In this document: positions 47,035 to 64,000 of the stretch, piece by piece
Numbering within the stretch: position 1 is the first letter of the stretch
Layout of the letters: every line of letters starts with the position of its first letter
Assembly (NCBI GenBank): GCA_905116865.2
Contig: CAJHNH020000846.1
Location: 542,369 to 606,368 of the forward strand
Direction of reading: 5' to 3'
DNA: 64,000 nucleotides
Origin: Candidula unifasciata
Taxonomy: Eukaryota; Mollusca; Gastropoda; Stylommatophora; Geomitridae
Program-made: the position numbers and the translations under genes
The notes under the pieces: model-generated
Seen by the model: the letters and a program-made list of their open reading frames with translations, nothing else
Database searches by the model: none
What the model was told of the DNA's origin: nothing

Positions 47035-47155
47035 TTTTATTTTTGGTTGACCTAGGAGTCAGTCTAGTTTGAAAAATCAGCTTTGATTTAAAACTGTGAT
47101 CCTTACACCAGATGCAGATGTGCTAATTACTGTACTACCAAGGCTGTCATGGTGA
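47035..47155 (-). repeat. S1 SINE copy (truncated)
   Basis: On the minus strand: tRNA-like head CCTTGGTAGTACAGTAATTA, linker CTGATTTTTCAAAC and GACTCCTAGGTCAACC, the start of the S1 body. Confidence 0.65.
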
Positions 47156-48879
47156 AGAAATAAAACAACTGTGTTGTTTAGCTTGCTGCCGTTAAGTTAT
47201 TATCAGTCTATTTAAGCATTTTGTTTCTGCTTCTAGCGGCAGCATGAGTACAGGTTAATCTGAGTTCTTTGGCTCCATGATGCACAGGAAGTGAGTGGAT
47301 TGAAACCCTCAGTTCATGTTTTGGTAAGCACCCTTGGGTTCTGTCTATTACTGGTTTAAAACATTTGTTTTCCCCACGCCCAACATACCCTTAAGTTGCG
47401 TGCATTGTAATGCATTTTCTTAAAGCTAGCTTAGGTGCCGTGTGAGATTAAATATATGACATGTTTGGTAGCTTTCCTTTTTCTACTGTACATTCTCACT
47501 TTGTAAAGTTCCTTTTGCTGGTTTCTAATTTCATATTTCCTAATGGAAGGACAAATCTGGTTAGTAGTCAGTAAAAGGGTTACCAGTTACAATCGTATAT
47601 GAAACTACTAATGCACTGTTTAAGTAATATTGACATATTGCTTATGGAGATAAAACAGCCATTTTAAAACTGAAATTGCAACTTATAAAAGGAAAGGGGA
47701 GAAAGTGGAAAAGTCAGCTTTACAAGAACTAAGCCACCGAGTTGATATTGCATCTACAAAATGTTTACTACCAAGCAGAAGTCATTGTAGTAGCTTTCTA
47801 CATGATTTTTTCTCTCTCTAAACATGCCGTTTGTTGTAAATGAGTGAGGGAGAAACAGTTTGTTTTCAGTTGAATGTGAAAATTATTTCCCCTATCTGTA
47901 TGTTGTAGTCTTATAAAGTAGTTAGGTGTTCTGCAAATAGAGAATTTTTTTGTGGGGAGGGGGGGGGGGGTTGTTAAAGAAAAAGAGTTGAAATAATTTA
48001 GCCACATAAAAAGGTACAACATGCTTTTAAAAATCATACTGAACGAAAAGTTGAAAAAAGCAAGAAGCAGACAGTGTTACAATTGGAAGGACATCTTTGA
48101 GAGGTGAACAAGCAGCAGTCTGAGAAAGTGTGCAAGGAGACGGCATGTGTTTGAGATCCATTGCAGGCAGTCTTCAGTGTGAAGACGGCACCTGATTAAT
48201 TAATGAAAAGATGGCTAAAATTTAGTTTGACTCTGAACATGCTACATTTCTATAGCAGCCAATTCCAACTGAACGGGTTTTACAGAAATAGCTAAAATAA
48301 AAGTTTGTTATTCTATATATAACCTTTTTGGGGCAATACATAGATATAAGATAGCTTTTAGGAGTCTGAATTACTGACCTGCCCAGTTGAATCTAGGATT
48401 TGAGGAAGACCTAAATAACTCTTAGATGGGAATTAACAGAACAAAATAATATGGTGGGAGATTTGACAAGGTAAGACTGCTCGGTAGGTTGTTTTTTTTT
48501 CCGGATACATTGTGAATGTTTGTTTCTTCCAAAAACTTGTCCACGCATGTTTATAGTTCACCAATTGCATTAGAGTTTACTGATTCCACTATTTGATATT
48601 CCTTTATTAAATAAATTTGTAGTTTCTTGAATAATCAATTTTGTGTGTGTAACTTTTTTCCCTTTGTGAATTTTGTATTTTATGTTGGTGAAAAAATATC
48701 AGTGAAACTAGCTTTCTCAGTGACCACCATGTTTTTATAGGTTATTTTTCTGATCAACATGGAGGATTTTTTTCTAGATTTGGCAATGTCTCGCTTCTTG
48801 ACATTAGTTGCCTGTTGCATTTGTGGACTAAAAGGATATTATTTCGTTGTCCAGCTGCTGAGTTGAGTGCTTGGTCCGA

Positions 48880-49215
48880 AACAGGTGGGGGGGGGGGGGG
48901 GGGGGTAGACCCACTGCCACTCTAACAAGCATGTTGTAAAATTAGAAGTGGAGGGGGGGGATCTGCCTGAGAGGTGATGTAATAAAAGAGTGCATTTAAA
49001 TAGGCCAGATCTGAATGTTGTGAATTAAGAATCACAGCACTCAGGACACTCCCATAAGCGCTTCGTCTCCATCTTTAGCAGCAAGCGAAGAGTTCCAATT
49101 CCGATAAGCCAGATCTGTAAAACTGAAGTTTAGTTCTTGAACAAGAATAAAGTCCAGACAAGCAAACAGAACTGTCTACCACAATTTATAGCTGGTGAAC
49201 GCTCAGAAGAAAAAG
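48880..49215 (+). repeat. R1 copy split by an RNH terminus
   Basis: A poly(G) run (about 48886-48905), TAGACCCACTGCCACTCTAA and CAAGCATGTTGTAAAA start R1, which reaches TAGGCCAGATCTG. The inverted RNH terminus (GAATCACAGCACTCAGGACA to AGCGAAGAGTTCC, 49020-49105) intervenes. R1 resumes with TAAGCCAGATCTGTAAAACT and ends GCTGGTGAACG. Confidence 0.75.
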
Positions 49216-50123
49216 ATATTATTAAGTTGGCATATTTCCAAAACGAAATGTTGTATTCTGAAATTGGTCCATTCTGGGGCTGAGGCATTTAATGTTCATC
49301 AGCTTTACGGCCATGCTGTTGGAGCAGATCATCTAGGAATGATAACCTCTGCTGAAAAGATAACACTATTCATAATATTGCAACTCTCATTTTTTATTGT
49401 AACTTGGTCAGGTTGGCTTAGTTTTTGCTCTTAAATTAGAGAGACTTCAAAATTGTTTTGTATGTGTGCTTAACTCTTTCAGTCCCAGGTAACTCACCAT
49501 GCGTTTGTCTGTCCCTACTTCTACGCTTCAATTTCTTTAACTCCTGATAGCCAGCCAGTTTGTACACCAGCTCATTCTGTACCTATGGTTACTTTAACCC
49601 TTTCTGTCACACAGGGTTTATGTTTTAATCACTTAGGTAGAAATATTAGTCAAAATAAACATTTCTTATGATATAATGAATTAAAATAACATGTGCCTGG
49701 GACTGAAAGAGTTAATATACTTTTCTCACATATAGGTTCAGCGACCCCATTTGGGGTGGGTTGATGAAAAAAGACTGCCTCCCTCACTAGCATTAAATTT
49801 TTGTATTGGGCCAGAAGGCTGTAAACCACAACACATTAGGACCTCTTTTTTTTCTTTCTTTGCGAAGGCAGAAGAGAAAGAATAAATACACAGAAAAAAT
49901 GCTCCTGTAAAGAAAAGGTGCTAGCAGAGGGTAATTGGAAGAGAGAAAAATGGAAAACTAATTGTATGAGCAGTGGCCAAGCACACACTGGAGTAGAGCA
50001 TGCTAACTGTTGTGTTGCTTTGTCTTCCTTAGATTTGCTTTGTTGGTGGTCAGTCAAGCTTCACCACACAGCAAATTGCTGCATTTTTACAGTTGAAGTA
50101 TCAAGTTGTAGTTGTCCATTCTT

Positions 50124-62985
<12,862 letters not shown>

Positions 62986-64000
62986 AGTAAGGACTTTTGC
63001 CTCTTATTTCTTTATGTTTTATTAACTTATATTTTACTAACTTATTGAAGGGATTCTTGTTTGTCATTCATCCTGAATTCGCCTTCTGTCGGCTATTTAT
63101 ATTTTTGTGCAGCAACTGTCACCTTTCTTCTGCTACCTTTTGTAACATAACATTCTTGTGTCCTGTAAAACAGTTGTTAGAAACAACTCTTATGGCATCT
63201 ATATTTATATAGGGGTCTTCTGAGTAAGCGAACACCAATTTTTCTCCTAGCTTTGCTTTCACTGAGCTGAGGGGAGTAGTTTACAACAGTGGCTGTGTGT
63301 TTTCATAATTTTCAGTTCCAGGGATTTTCCTATTGGATGCTTAAACTAAAGAGACATACAATTTGGCATATCTTACATTCCTTGAGATTGGAGAAGTTAA
63401 TTTCACACCTTGGGGAAGCATGATTTTATGTGGTATAGATATATATGTATAGTTCTTGTGGTTGCGATTTCCTTTTTTGTATGTTTTGTAGGCCAGATCT
63501 TGTGCAGTCCTCTCATCATGACTTGTCTAATCCCTCTTGGATATTTTTGTGGTTGATTTTTATTTATATGATTTTGTTGCCCAACTGTTTAAACCCTTCA
63601 GCATATACCTTTCTCTTCTTCTCTTGTCTAGTATTTTCTCACTGTGAGACATTTCTGTATTCCAGTACTTATGTTGATATGTCTTGTATATTTCATTCTT
63701 TCTTTCCTTAGTGTTTGATGAATGAGTTTGTAACACCTGTGGCTTTCAGTTTCTTGTCTGCCCAGATCTCAACAGTTCTCAAACACTGGATGTTCCCAGT
63801 CTTCTGTTTCATTTCTCAGTATCCATTTGCATCCGTGTAGAAAACTGAGACTGAACAAAACATGAGGTTCATAGAGACAGCAAAGGGATTCTAGGTGTAA
63901 GAAAACCTTACATCTAGTTTTAGAATGGAGGTGGTCCGTGTCAGGATTGTAAGACTCAAAGTTTGTTTAGGAAATATAATACATGTATGCTTCGTACAAA
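62986..64000. other. No further exon seen
   Basis: T-rich sequence downstream of CtBP exon 8. It would be intron of a longer CtBP transcript or 3' untranslated region of the short form. No clear next exon or AATAAA was found. Confidence 0.4.

Larger units (their letters stand above)
44339..50123. promoter_or_regulatory. Divergent intergenic region between MAEA and CtBP
   Basis: 5.8 kb between the MAEA ATG (minus) and the CtBP exon 1 ATG (plus). It must hold the promoters and 5' untranslated exons of both genes. No TATA box or CpG-dense block can be assigned with confidence; 44800-45080 has somewhat more CpG than its surroundings. Repeats inside: MITE 45787-46299, 54 bp array, R1 46855, S1 47035, R1 48880. 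47160-48880 shows nothing further except poly(G) at 47961-47970. Confidence 0.4.

Noticed and set aside
48451..48475. Alternative CtBP first exon (ATGGTGGGAGATTTGACAAG before GTAAGA)
   Set aside because: It leaves two bases over, which does not fit the phase of CtBP exon 2, and the fitting frame has a stop.

Overview
This is animal nuclear DNA with split genes. Coding exons are short, introns are kilobase-sized, and most of the sequence is AT-rich and filled with interspersed and tandem repeats. Both recognisable proteins are protostome-like. CtBP has the [10 protein letters not shown] and [10 protein letters not shown] stretches that I associate with invertebrate CtBP, and the retroelement remnants resemble those of molluscs. 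I infer a lophotrochozoan, most likely a gastropod mollusc; the species cannot be named from the sequence.

The right two thirds carry two conserved genes arranged head to head. MAEA, the RING-like subunit of the CTLH/GID ubiquitin ligase, lies on the minus strand (44338 down to 26075). It can be assembled completely as nine exons encoding 392 residues. CtBP, the NAD-binding transcriptional corepressor, lies on the plus strand. Eight exons run from a small first exon at 50124 to 62977. A read-through of the last donor gives a stop at 62985 and a 364-residue short form. From memory, human MAEA and CTBP1 are also divergent neighbours (4p16.3), so this looks like very old microsynteny. The 5.8 kb between them holds a 513 bp foldback transposon with an 8 bp target duplication and a 54 bp tandem array.

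The left third (1-26 kb) has no gene I can name. It holds a candidate minus-strand first coding exon (1535-1806). It also holds a candidate plus-strand gene of at least three phase-compatible exons (11811-11891, 13355-13555, 15990 to about 16166) encoding a Tyr/His/Thr/Pro-rich protein. The rest is repeats: a frameshifted LINE reverse transcriptase (3100-4345), LINE 3' ends of several families, RNase H-bearing LINE remnants, a 1.8 kb array of 26 bp units, a 24 bp minisatellite, a short internal telomere-like tract and a 128 bp perfect palindrome with an (AT)n core.

Four interspersed families recur and are labelled here. S1 is a tRNA-headed SINE of about 270 bp with a TTTAC-type tail. R1 is about 250 bp, is often preceded by a poly(G) run, and is marked by AGCCAGATCTGTAAAA. 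R3 is about 190 bp with three copies. RNH is a LINE with an RNase H domain whose 3' end encodes an ECPECCDV-like terminus. Their copies fill the introns of both genes. Large tandem arrays sit in CtBP introns; the 41 bp array in intron 6 repeats what looks like a complete 3' splice site about 46 times.
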